Of a stretch of DNA of 9,805 nt, positions 1 through 5,176 are shown one piece after another. The DNA comes from an uncultured Lachnospiraceae bacterium (lineage in GTDB: Bacteria > Bacillota_A > Clostridia > Lachnospirales > Lachnospiraceae). The stretch is from positions 1 through 9,805 of the forward strand of contig CATLIP010000084.1 of NCBI GenBank assembly GCA_949957035.1, given 5' to 3'. The position numbers were made by a program, and so were the translations under genes. A model generated the notes under the pieces. It was given only the letters and a program-made list of their open reading frames with translations, made no database searches and had not been told where the DNA came from. The number at the start of each line of letters is the position of its first letter. The stretch's first letter is position 1.

Positions 1-16
1 AAATTTGAAAAAGCTG

Positions 17-45
17 TTGACAAATGGAAATCTATATAGTAATAT
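17..45 (+). promoter_or_regulatory. Promoter of the tRNA-Gly gene
   Basis: A perfect -35 hexamer TTGACA (17-22) is followed after 17 nt by TAATAT (40-45), a 4/6 match to the -10 consensus. Transcription would start near position 52. The short leader that follows contains a small hairpin, TGTCC/GGACA with a four-base loop (52-65), before the tRNA begins at 79. The -35 match and spacing are strong and the -10 is moderate. Confidence 0.7.
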
Positions 46-78
46 ATGTATTGTCCTGAGGGACACAAAACAAAATAA

Positions 79-151
79 GCGACAGTGGCTCAGTTGGTAG
101 AGTACGACCTTGCCAAGGTCGGGGTCGCGGGTTCGAACCCCGTCTGTCGCT
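79..151 (+). tRNA. tRNA-Gly (anticodon GCC)
   Basis: The sequence folds as a full cloverleaf. The acceptor stem is GCGACAG (79-85) with CTGTCGC (144-150), the D arm carries AGTTGGTA, and the anticodon stem CGACC/GGTCG encloses the loop TTGCCAA, giving anticodon GCC. The T arm has the standard TTCGAAC loop. The next base is T, the discriminator usual for bacterial tRNA-Gly. CCA is not encoded and must be added after transcription. It reads GGC and GGU codons. It stands alone between its own promoter and terminator. Confidence 0.97.
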
Positions 152-156
152 TTCAG

Positions 157-194
157 AATCGGATACGTGAGTATATCATTTATCCGATTTTTTT
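157..194 (+). terminator. Rho-independent terminator after tRNA-Gly
   Basis: A perfect 9-bp stem AATCGGATA (157-165) / TATCCGATT (181-189) has a 15-nt loop and runs into a T tract that ends at 194. It lies six bases past the tRNA, so the tRNA is a single-gene transcript and is separated from the dehydrogenase gene downstream. Confidence 0.85.
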
Positions 195-197
195 CTG

Positions 198-226
198 TTG
201 TTTTCCTGTCCAAAAAGTGATATCCT
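198..226 (+). promoter_or_regulatory. Weak candidate promoter of the dehydrogenase-MATE-marR unit
   Basis: TTGTTT (198-203) and TATCCT (221-226) are separated by 17 nt. Each is only a partial match (3/6 and 4/6). This is the best-spaced pair seen between the tRNA terminator and the dehydrogenase start. A small inverted repeat GATA-N4-TATC (219-230) sits over the -10. The unit needs a promoter here because a terminator lies just upstream. The poor match would fit a regulated or activator-dependent promoter, but that is inference. Confidence 0.3.
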
Positions 227-237
227 TATCTTAAAGC

Positions 238-261
238 GATTCTGCAAAAGATTTTAGAATC
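238..261 (+). promoter_or_regulatory. Inverted repeat in the dehydrogenase leader (candidate operator or hairpin)
   Basis: GATTCT (238-243) and AGAATC (256-261) are perfect inverted arms 12 nt apart, and between them AAAA (246-249) and TTTT (252-255) extend the symmetry. The element lies between the candidate promoter and the AAGGAG ribosome-binding site at about 265-270. It could be an operator for the MarR protein encoded two genes downstream, since MarR proteins usually bind palindromes near their own operon promoter. It could also be an mRNA hairpin. Neither role is proven. Confidence 0.35.
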
Positions 262-278
262 AGGAAGGAGAATACAAT

Positions 279-1079
279 ATGGGATTTTTAACGGGAAAGA
301 CAGCGATTATTACAGGAGGAGGACGTTCTGTTTTAAGTGACGGAAGGTGCGGCTCAATCGGCTATGGGATTGCCACAGCCTATGCGAAGGAAGGCGCCAA
401 CCTTGTAATTACGGGACGGAACGTAAAGAAGCTAGAGGATGCAAAGGAAGAGCTTGAGAGATTATATGGGATTCAGGTTCTGGCTGTACAGGCGGATGTT
501 TCGGCAGGAGCTGACAACGAGACGGTGGTCGGCAGCGTTGTAAAACAGGCAATGGATACATTTGGACGCATTGATGTGCTGATTAATAACGCGCAGGCTT
601 CCGCGTCCGGCGTTACCTTGGAGGACCATACTACGGAGCAGTTTGACCTTGCGGTTTATTCCGGACTTTATGCAACCTTCTACTATATGAAAGCCTGTCA
701 TCCACACTTGAAAGAGACGAAGGGGACGGTCATTAATTTTGCGTCCGGCGCAGGACTGTTTGGGAACTTTGGACAGTGTGCCTATGCTGCGGCAAAGGAA
801 GGCGTGCGCGGTCTGACGCGTGTAGCGGCTACAGAGTGGGGGAAGGATGGCGTTAATGTGAATATTATCTGTCCTCTTGCATGGACGGCGCAGCTTGAGA
901 ACTTTGAGAAGGCGTATCCGGAGGCATTTAAGCAGAATGTAAAGATGCCGCCGGCAGGCCATTATGGAGATGCGGAACTTGAGATTGGACGTGTCTGCGT
1001 ACAGCTTGCGTCGCCAGACTTTAAGTACATGAGCGGCGAGACGATTACGTTGGAAGGCGGTATGGGACAGAGACCGTAA
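279..1079 (+). CDS. SDR oxidoreductase, probable NADP-dependent 12-alpha-hydroxysteroid dehydrogenase (bile acid)
   Basis: A 266-aa classical short-chain dehydrogenase, soluble and cytoplasmic. The Rossmann nucleotide motif is T12-G-G-G then, after a long loop, SIGYGIA (26-32). Arg47 after the second strand (TGRN) suggests NADP(H) preference. The structural NNAG motif is NNAQ (103-106). The catalytic triad is Ser156, Tyr169 and Lys173 (YAAAK). The helix position that usually holds the fourth catalytic residue, Asn, is Ser128-Gly129. The blocks YSGLYATFYYM, INFASGAGLFGNFGQC and SPDFKYMSGETITLEGG closely match, from memory, clostridial 12-alpha-hydroxysteroid dehydrogenases, which interconvert the 12-alpha-hydroxyl of cholate or deoxycholate with the 12-oxo form. 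The start has a strong AGGAAGGAG site eight bases upstream. The MATE gene follows after 7 nt, so the two are probably co-transcribed. SDR identity is near certain; the bile-acid substrate is likely but inferred from resemblance. Confidence 0.85.
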   Translation: MGFLTGKTAIITGGGRSVLSDGRCGSIGYGIATAYAKEGANLVITGRNVKKLEDAKEELERLYGIQVLAVQADVSAGADNETVVGSVVKQAMDTFGRIDVLINNAQASASGVTLEDHTTEQFDLAVYSGLYATFYYMKACHPHLKETKGTVINFASGAGLFGNFGQCAYAAAKEGVRGLTRVAATEWGKDGVNVNIICPLAWTAQLENFEKAYPEAFKQNVKMPPAGHYGDAELEIGRVCVQLASPDFKYMSGETITLEGGMGQRP

Positions 1080-1086
1080 GCTGATT

Positions 1087-2517
1087 ATGGATGAGAGAAT
1101 GAATGAGAGTACAGTGTCGGCCAATCCCCTTGCAACAGAGAAGACGGGGAAGCTGATTGCCAAGTTTGCTATTCCGGCAATCATTAGTATGCTGGTGAGT
1201 TCTCTTTACAACATTGTAGACCAGATTTTCATCGGGCAAGGCGTGGGGATGCTTGGCAATGCGGCCACAAATATTGCGTTCCCTGTGTCCATTATCTGTA
1301 CGGCTACGGCGCTTCTTTTGGGTATCGGCAGCTCGTCGAATTTTAATCTGGAATCGGGGGCAGGAAACCGCGAGAAGGCAAGCCGGATTGTTGGGACAGG
1401 TCTGGCAATGCTTGTAATCTGTGGAATTGTGATTGCAGGTGTGGTGCTGCTGTTTTTGAATCCGCTGCTTGAGGTGTTCGGAGTTACTCCGGAGGTTCTG
1501 CCCTTTGCTTTAGATTATACGGGAATCACGGCTTTCGGGATTCCCTTTCTGATTCTGACCACAGGCGGAAACCATCTGATTCGCGCAGACCGAAGCCCGA
1601 CTTACTCTATGACGTGTATGCTGACAGGGGCAATCCTGAATACGATTCTGGATCCCTTGTTTATCTTTGGATTCCATCTGGGAATTAAGGGCGCTGCATG
1701 GGCCACTGTTATGGGACAGGTAGTGTCAGGGTTTCTTGTGATTTTATACTTTGTCAGATTCCGTAAGATGGAACTCACTTTGGACATGCTGAGACCAAGA
1801 GGTATTTTTCTGAAAGCCATAGCGTCGCTGGGGATGGCGGCATGCATCAACCAGATTGCCATGGCTGTGGTTCAGATTACGATGAATAATACTCTGAGGC
1901 ATTATGGGGCGTCTTCTGTGTATGGGACAGATATTCCACTGGCTTGTGTGGGAGTCATTTCGAAGGTCAACATGGTATTTATGGCAATCTGCATCGGGAT
2001 TTCTCAAGGCTGTCAGCCAATCTGGGGCTTTAACTATGGGGCAGGGAGATATGGAAGAGTGCGTGAGACTTATCTCAAGGCATTTCGGATTTCTTTGATG
2101 GTAGGAATCCTATTTTTCTGTTGTTTTCAGCTTTTTCCGCGCCAGTTGGTGGGGATTTTCGGGACAGGAAGTGAAGAATATTTTCGTTTTGCAGAGAGAT
2201 ATTTCCGGATTTTTATGATGATGACCTTTATGAATGGAATCCAGCCCATGTCTTCCGGTTTTTTTACTTCCATCGGGAAAGCGAAGCTTGGAATTGTGGT
2301 GTCGCTGACCAGACAGGTGATTTTTCTGCTTCCGCTGATTGTAATTTTCCCTTTGTTTATGGGAATCGACGGGGTGATGTATGCCGGGCCTATTGCAGAC
2401 GCAGCCGCGGCGCTGGCGGCATTAGTGTGTGCGGTCAGGGAGCTTAAGAAGATGAGTCAGCTTCAAAGGGATGCATCTGCGGAATCAGGCGTACAGGGCA
2501 GGGGGATGAAGGAATGA
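1087..2517 (+). CDS. MATE family multidrug/toxin efflux transporter (MepA-like)
   Basis: A 476-aa integral membrane protein with about twelve hydrophobic segments, the usual MATE size. The N-terminal half opens with the typical first helix region (about 27-51, AIPAIISMLVSSLYNIVDQ then FIGQ), and the second half repeats the fold from about 245 (LGMAACINQIAMAVV). A hydrophilic tail (about 450-476) should face the cytoplasm. MATE proteins export organic cations, drugs or other amphipathic compounds in exchange for Na+ or H+. The start at 1087 has no good ribosome-binding site. Translation may be coupled to the dehydrogenase gene that ends 7 nt before it, and ATG at 1099 is an alternative. It overlaps marR by 4 nt. 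Next to a putative bile-acid dehydrogenase and a MarR regulator, the cargo could be a bile acid or another toxic amphiphile; that is inference. Confidence 0.92.
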   Translation: MDERMNESTVSANPLATEKTGKLIAKFAIPAIISMLVSSLYNIVDQIFIGQGVGMLGNAATNIAFPVSIICTATALLLGIGSSSNFNLESGAGNREKASRIVGTGLAMLVICGIVIAGVVLLFLNPLLEVFGVTPEVLPFALDYTGITAFGIPFLILTTGGNHLIRADRSPTYSMTCMLTGAILNTILDPLFIFGFHLGIKGAAWATVMGQVVSGFLVILYFVRFRKMELTLDMLRPRGIFLKAIASLGMAACINQIAMAVVQITMNNTLRHYGASSVYGTDIPLACVGVISKVNMVFMAICIGISQGCQPIWGFNYGAGRYGRVRETYLKAFRISLMVGILFFCCFQLFPRQLVGIFGTGSEEYFRFAERYFRIFMMMTFMNGIQPMSSGFFTSIGKAKLGIVVSLTRQVIFLLPLIVIFPLFMGIDGVMYAGPIADAAAALAALVCAVRELKKMSQLQRDASAESGVQGRGMKE

Positions 2518-2945
2518 AGGAACGTATGCCGATTGGCTTCATGTTTAAGCAGATTAATACAATCTATGAGAAGGATTTTAACCGGCTTCTTAAGACAATC
2601 GGAATTACTGCGTCCCAGTGCGCTGTGTTGGATTATCTGTTTCGCAGCAGTGAGGAGGCCGTGAACCAGAGGGATATTGAGAAAGGGCTTAGTCTGCGGA
2701 ACCCTACCGTGACAGGGCTGTTAAAACGGCTGGATGAGAAGGGGTATATTCTTTCTGTGCAAAGTGACAAAGACAAGCGGTGCAAGAATATTTATCTGAC
2801 GGAGAAAGCCTACGATATCCAGAGGCGGATGGAGGCAGACCGAAAGAAGATTGATAGGAAGTTCACTCTGGGAATGAATAAGAAAGAGAAAGCAGCATTG
2901 GAGAAAATGTTGGAAAAGGTGTTATATAATATAGCCGAGCCGTAA
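2514..2945 (+). CDS. MarR family transcriptional regulator
   Basis: A 143-aa winged helix-turn-helix protein of standard MarR length. The N-terminal dimerisation helix (about 5-30) is followed by a helix-turn-helix with recognition helix around 61-76 (NPTVTGLLKRLDEKG). The wing is at 84-99 with the family D-x-R pattern (DKDKR). A C-terminal helix (about 120-140) completes the dimer interface. MarR proteins are dimeric repressors released by small phenolic or amphipathic ligands and often control a neighbouring efflux pump. The start codon lies in an ATGA overlap with the MATE stop and is preceded by GGGGATGAAGGA, so translation is coupled. As last gene of the unit it probably autoregulates the operon. 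Its ligand cannot be read from sequence; a bile acid is an attractive guess given the first gene. Confidence 0.92.
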   Translation: MKERMPIGFMFKQINTIYEKDFNRLLKTIGITASQCAVLDYLFRSSEEAVNQRDIEKGLSLRNPTVTGLLKRLDEKGYILSVQSDKDKRCKNIYLTEKAYDIQRRMEADRKKIDRKFTLGMNKKEKAALEKMLEKVLYNIAEP

Positions 2946-2962
2946 ACGGTCCGGCTATTTTT
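2931..2962 (+). terminator. Terminator overlapping the marR stop codon
   Basis: ATAGCCG (2931-2937) pairs with CGGCTAT (2952-2958), followed by TTTT to 2962. The loop can form a second small stem CCG/CGG (2940-2942 / 2947-2949). The left arm lies inside the last marR codons and the stop codon TAA (2943-2945) is in the loop. It closes the dehydrogenase-MATE-marR unit. Confidence 0.8.
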
Positions 2963-2991
2963 CTGCATAAATTTGTATCATTGAGAAAATC

Positions 2992-3002
2992 CTATCAGAT
3001 AG
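2992..3002 (+). promoter_or_regulatory. Perfect 11-bp palindrome upstream of the DUF3793 promoter
   Basis: CTATCAGATAG is perfectly symmetric around its central A and ends four bases before the -35 hexamer at 3007. The position suits an operator or activator site. No known regulator is recognised, and short palindromes arise by chance. Confidence 0.3.
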
Positions 3003-3006
3003 ATAC

Positions 3007-3036
3007 TTGTCAGGTCATTTACCTGAATGTTATAAT
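3007..3036 (+). promoter_or_regulatory. Strong promoter of the DUF3793 gene
   Basis: TTGTCA (3007-3012, 5/6) and a perfect TATAAT (3031-3036) are separated by 18 nt. Transcription would begin near 3043, after the upstream ATG at 3039, which supports the CDS start at 3075. The spacer holds the inverted repeat annotated next. Confidence 0.8.
3010..3026 (+). promoter_or_regulatory. Inverted repeat inside the DUF3793 promoter spacer (candidate operator)
   Basis: TCAGGT (3010-3015) and ACCTGA (3021-3026) are perfect arms around the 5-nt core CATTT. The element overlaps the end of the -35 and fills the spacer, where a bound repressor would block RNA polymerase. The arms loosely recall AGGT/ACCT half-sites of metal-dependent DtxR-type boxes, but the spacing differs from that consensus, so no regulator is named. 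Confidence 0.4.
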
Positions 3037-3074
3037 GTATGAAAATGATAATTGATTTCAAAAAAGGAGGATAT

Positions 3075-3665
3075 ATGCCGATAGATGTGGTAACGTTTCT
3101 GTTCTCCAAAGAAAATCTAAGAAGGGGTCTTCAATTTCAGATTATTTTCCAATGCGCCCCCTTTCTAAAGGGTATGAAAGCCGCCTGTATGGTAAATTTA
3201 GAACAAGGATATTGCAGGGATTTGGAGGATGTCCTTTGTGGGACGGACATGGAATACAAGCTTCTGTCTGAGAATAAGGGAAAAGACTTGGTGCTTTTAT
3301 ACCGGAGGAATGAGCTGTCTGCATTTTTGGAGAAAGAGGAAGTCAGGGATTTTCTGAAGCAATATGGGTATGCCTGCCAAAACTTCCAGGCGGTACTTAA
3401 GAGGCTTTCGGAAAGAGTCCAAAGCCATGCACGCCAAAATAAAATTTTTCCCCATGAAATAGGGGTGTTTCTGGATTATCCGGTTGAAGACGTGAGATGC
3501 TTCATTGAGCAGGGCGGTAAGGGGGAAGTGATGAGCGGGTATTGGAAGGTGTACCGCAATCCAAGGAAAGCACAGTTGATTTTTCAGGCGTATGACAAGG
3601 CAAGAGTGAGCGCTGTGAATGAATATCTTGCCGGACGGACGATTCGGGAGATTGCATGTAAATGA
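3075..3665 (+). CDS. DUF3793 family protein, function unknown
   Basis: A 196-aa soluble protein of the clostridial DUF3793 family. Recognisable family blocks are CAP near the N-terminus (27-29), FPHEIGVFLDYP then VEDV (125-140), and GYWKVY (155-160). The conserved histidine-rich FPHE and tryptophan blocks suggest a binding or catalytic site, but no activity is established. No signal peptide or membrane segment is visible. The start at 3075 has an ideal AAAGGAGG site four bases upstream. An in-frame ATG at 3039 lies before the predicted transcription start and is rejected. The gene is monocistronic between its own promoter and terminator. Family members, as far as I recall, often occur near flavodoxin or iron-transport genes, but there is no such neighbour here. 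Confidence 0.85.
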   Translation: MPIDVVTFLFSKENLRRGLQFQIIFQCAPFLKGMKAACMVNLEQGYCRDLEDVLCGTDMEYKLLSENKGKDLVLLYRRNELSAFLEKEEVRDFLKQYGYACQNFQAVLKRLSERVQSHARQNKIFPHEIGVFLDYPVEDVRCFIEQGGKGEVMSGYWKVYRNPRKAQLIFQAYDKARVSAVNEYLAGRTIREIACK

Positions 3666-3668
3666 AAA

Positions 3669-3694
3669 AGGAGGGGCAAGTCCCTCTCTTTTTT
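3669..3694 (+). terminator. Terminator after the DUF3793 gene
   Basis: GAGGG (3671-3675) pairs with CCCTC (3682-3686) around a 6-nt loop, and the flanking AG/CT can lengthen the stem with one bulge. A run of six Ts (3689-3694) follows. The A-rich left flank means it could also work in the reverse direction. Confidence 0.85.
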
Positions 3695-3706
3695 ATGTAC
3701 AAACCA

Positions 3707-3715
3707 TGGTATAAT
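3707..3715 (+). promoter_or_regulatory. Extended -10 promoter of the thyA operon
   Basis: TGGTATAAT combines a perfect -10 hexamer (3710-3715) with the TGn extension (3707-3709). No good -35 hexamer exists because the upstream sequence is the previous terminator's T tract, which fits an extended -10 promoter. Predicted start of transcription is near 3722. Confidence 0.65.
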
Positions 3716-3726
3716 AAGTTGCACTG

Positions 3727-3754
3727 GTATGCAGATTTGTAATGCTGTGCATAC
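3727..3754 (+). repeat. Inverted repeat (hairpin) at the start of the thyA leader
   Basis: GTATGCA (3727-3733) and TGCATAC (3748-3754) are perfect 7-bp arms around a 14-nt loop. The hairpin begins about five bases after the predicted transcription start and ends well before the ribosome-binding site (3769-3774). It could stabilise the mRNA or be a regulatory site; no known riboswitch class is recognised. Confidence 0.45.
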
Positions 3755-3785
3755 AGGTTATCATTTTTGGGAGGTAAACCGATAT

Positions 3786-4634
3786 ATGAGTTATGCAGAT
3801 AGGGTTTTCATTGATATGTGCAGGGATATATTGGAGAATGGTACGGATACCAGAGGGGAGAAGGTTCGTCCCAGATGGGAGGACGGAAGCCTTGCCTACA
3901 CGATAAAGCGTTTTGGCGTGGTGAACCGATACAATCTGGCGGAAGAATTTCCGGCTCTTACGCTTCGCAGGACGGCAATCAAGAGCTGTACGGATGAGAT
4001 GCTGTGGATTTGGCAGAAGAAGTCTAACAATATCCATGAACTGAACAGCCATATTTGGGATAGCTGGGCGGATGACAGCGGCTCTATAGGGAAGGCGTAC
4101 GGCTACCAGATGGGGGTGAAGCATGAGTACAGGGAGGGGATGTTTGACCAGATTGACCGTGTAATCTATGATCTGAAGAATAATCCTTATAGCAGGCGAA
4201 TCATAACGAATCTCTATGTCCATCAGGATTTGCATGAGATGGGGCTGTACCCTTGTGCATATAGTATGACATTTAACGTAACAAAAAGGAAAGAAAGCGG
4301 GCGTCTGGTATTGAACGGGATTTTGAACCAGCGCTCTCAGGATGTGCTGACGGCAAATAATTGGAATGTGTGCCAATATGCCGTACTAATGCATATGCTG
4401 GCCCAGGTATGTGACATGGAGGTTGGGGAATTGGTTCATGTGATTGCAGATGCCCATATCTATGACAGGCATGTGCCTTTAGTGGAGGAGCTGATTAGCA
4501 GAGAACCTCTTTTGGCGCCAAAGTTCTGGCTGAATCCAAAGATTCGGGATTTCTATGAATTTACGCCGGAGGATGTGAAGCTTATCGACTATGAGACACA
4601 TGAGCAGATTCGGAATATACCGATTGCAGTTTAA
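3786..4634 (+). CDS. thyA: Thymidylate synthase
   Basis: A 282-aa ThyA that methylates dUMP to dTMP using 5,10-methylene-tetrahydrofolate and releases dihydrofolate; a cytoplasmic dimer. The active-site cysteine is Cys157 (LYPCAYSM). Phosphate-binding arginines are in NPYSRR (133-138) and QRSQD (182-186, Arg183). Asp186 and Asn194 match the dUMP-contacting positions, and His224/Tyr226 (AHIYDRH) match the family's ribose-binding pair. The start at 3786 follows GGGAGG (3769-3774) with a rather long spacing. An in-frame ATG at 3729 lies only a few bases after the predicted transcription start, has no ribosome-binding site, and would add 19 residues not typical of the family. It is followed 38 nt later by folA, whose product recycles the dihydrofolate made here. 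Confidence 0.97.
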   Translation: MSYADRVFIDMCRDILENGTDTRGEKVRPRWEDGSLAYTIKRFGVVNRYNLAEEFPALTLRRTAIKSCTDEMLWIWQKKSNNIHELNSHIWDSWADDSGSIGKAYGYQMGVKHEYREGMFDQIDRVIYDLKNNPYSRRIITNLYVHQDLHEMGLYPCAYSMTFNVTKRKESGRLVLNGILNQRSQDVLTANNWNVCQYAVLMHMLAQVCDMEVGELVHVIADAHIYDRHVPLVEELISREPLLAPKFWLNPKIRDFYEFTPEDVKLIDYETHEQIRNIPIAV

Positions 4635-4672
4635 AGGGTGGAATCAATATATCAAAAAGGAGAAAGAAAAGG

Positions 4673-5173
4673 ATGAAATTAATTGTTGCGGTTGACAAGA
4701 ATTGGGCCATTGGGAAAGATAATAAGATTATGTGGAGTATTCCTGCGGATTTGAAGTATTTCCGCGAGACGACGTTGGGAAATATTATCATTATGGGTAA
4801 GAATACGCTGGAAAGTTTTCCTCAGGGAAAGCCTTTGAAGGACAGGGTGAACATTGTCATTACCAGAGATAGGGATTATCAGGTAGAGGGGGCGATTGTT
4901 GTCCATAACATAGACGAGGCATTGGTTGAAATCGGAAAACATAAAGGAGAAGCATATGTAGTGGGTGGCGAGAGTATTTATCGAGCGATGCTTCCGCTGT
5001 GCGATGAGGCTCTTGTTACCAAGATTAACCATGCCTATGATGCAGACTCCTATTTTCCGAACCTAGATGAGGACAGGGAGTGGATTATGACGAAAATCAG
5101 CGAGGAGCAGACATGCTTTGACTTGGAGTATTATTTTACGGTGTATGAGCGGATGCCGGGGAAAGAGCTGTAG
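4673..5173 (+). CDS. folA: Dihydrofolate reductase
   Basis: A 166-aa DHFR that reduces dihydrofolate to tetrahydrofolate with NADPH. Visible features are the N-terminal strand and Met20-type loop (VDKNWAIGKDNKI), catalytic Asp26 in the substrate site (IPADLKYF), the cofactor motif MGKNTLESFP (about 41-50) and the GG-x-x-IY motif (VVGGESIY, about 96-103). The usual LPW before the catalytic helix is here IMW (19-21). The ribosome-binding site AAGGAG (4657-4662) is well placed. There is no terminator between thyA and folA, so they are probably co-transcribed, the common pairing that joins dTMP synthesis to folate recycling. The next gene begins three bases after the stop codon. Confidence 0.96.
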   Translation: MKLIVAVDKNWAIGKDNKIMWSIPADLKYFRETTLGNIIIMGKNTLESFPQGKPLKDRVNIVITRDRDYQVEGAIVVHNIDEALVEIGKHKGEAYVVGGESIYRAMLPLCDEALVTKINHAYDADSYFPNLDEDREWIMTKISEEQTCFDLEYYFTVYERMPGKEL

Positions 5174-5176
5174 GCC

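Noticed and set aside
462..1184. Long minus-strand open frames opposite the dehydrogenase, thyA, ilvB and ilvE genes
   Set aside because: They mirror well-supported genes on the + strand, have no recognisable protein features and lack ribosome-binding sites.
79..2962. Dehydrogenase-MATE-marR cassette as an island inserted at the tRNA-Gly 3' end
   Set aside because: No direct repeat of the tRNA 3' end is visible downstream, and there is no integrase or mobility gene in the window.
3039..3074. ATG at 3039 as start of the DUF3793 gene
   Set aside because: It lies at or before the predicted transcription start and has no ribosome-binding site, while 3075 has a perfect one.
3729..3785. ATG at 3729 as start of thyA
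   Set aside because: It sits inside the leader hairpin, close to the transcription start, has no ribosome-binding site, and adds residues not typical of ThyA.
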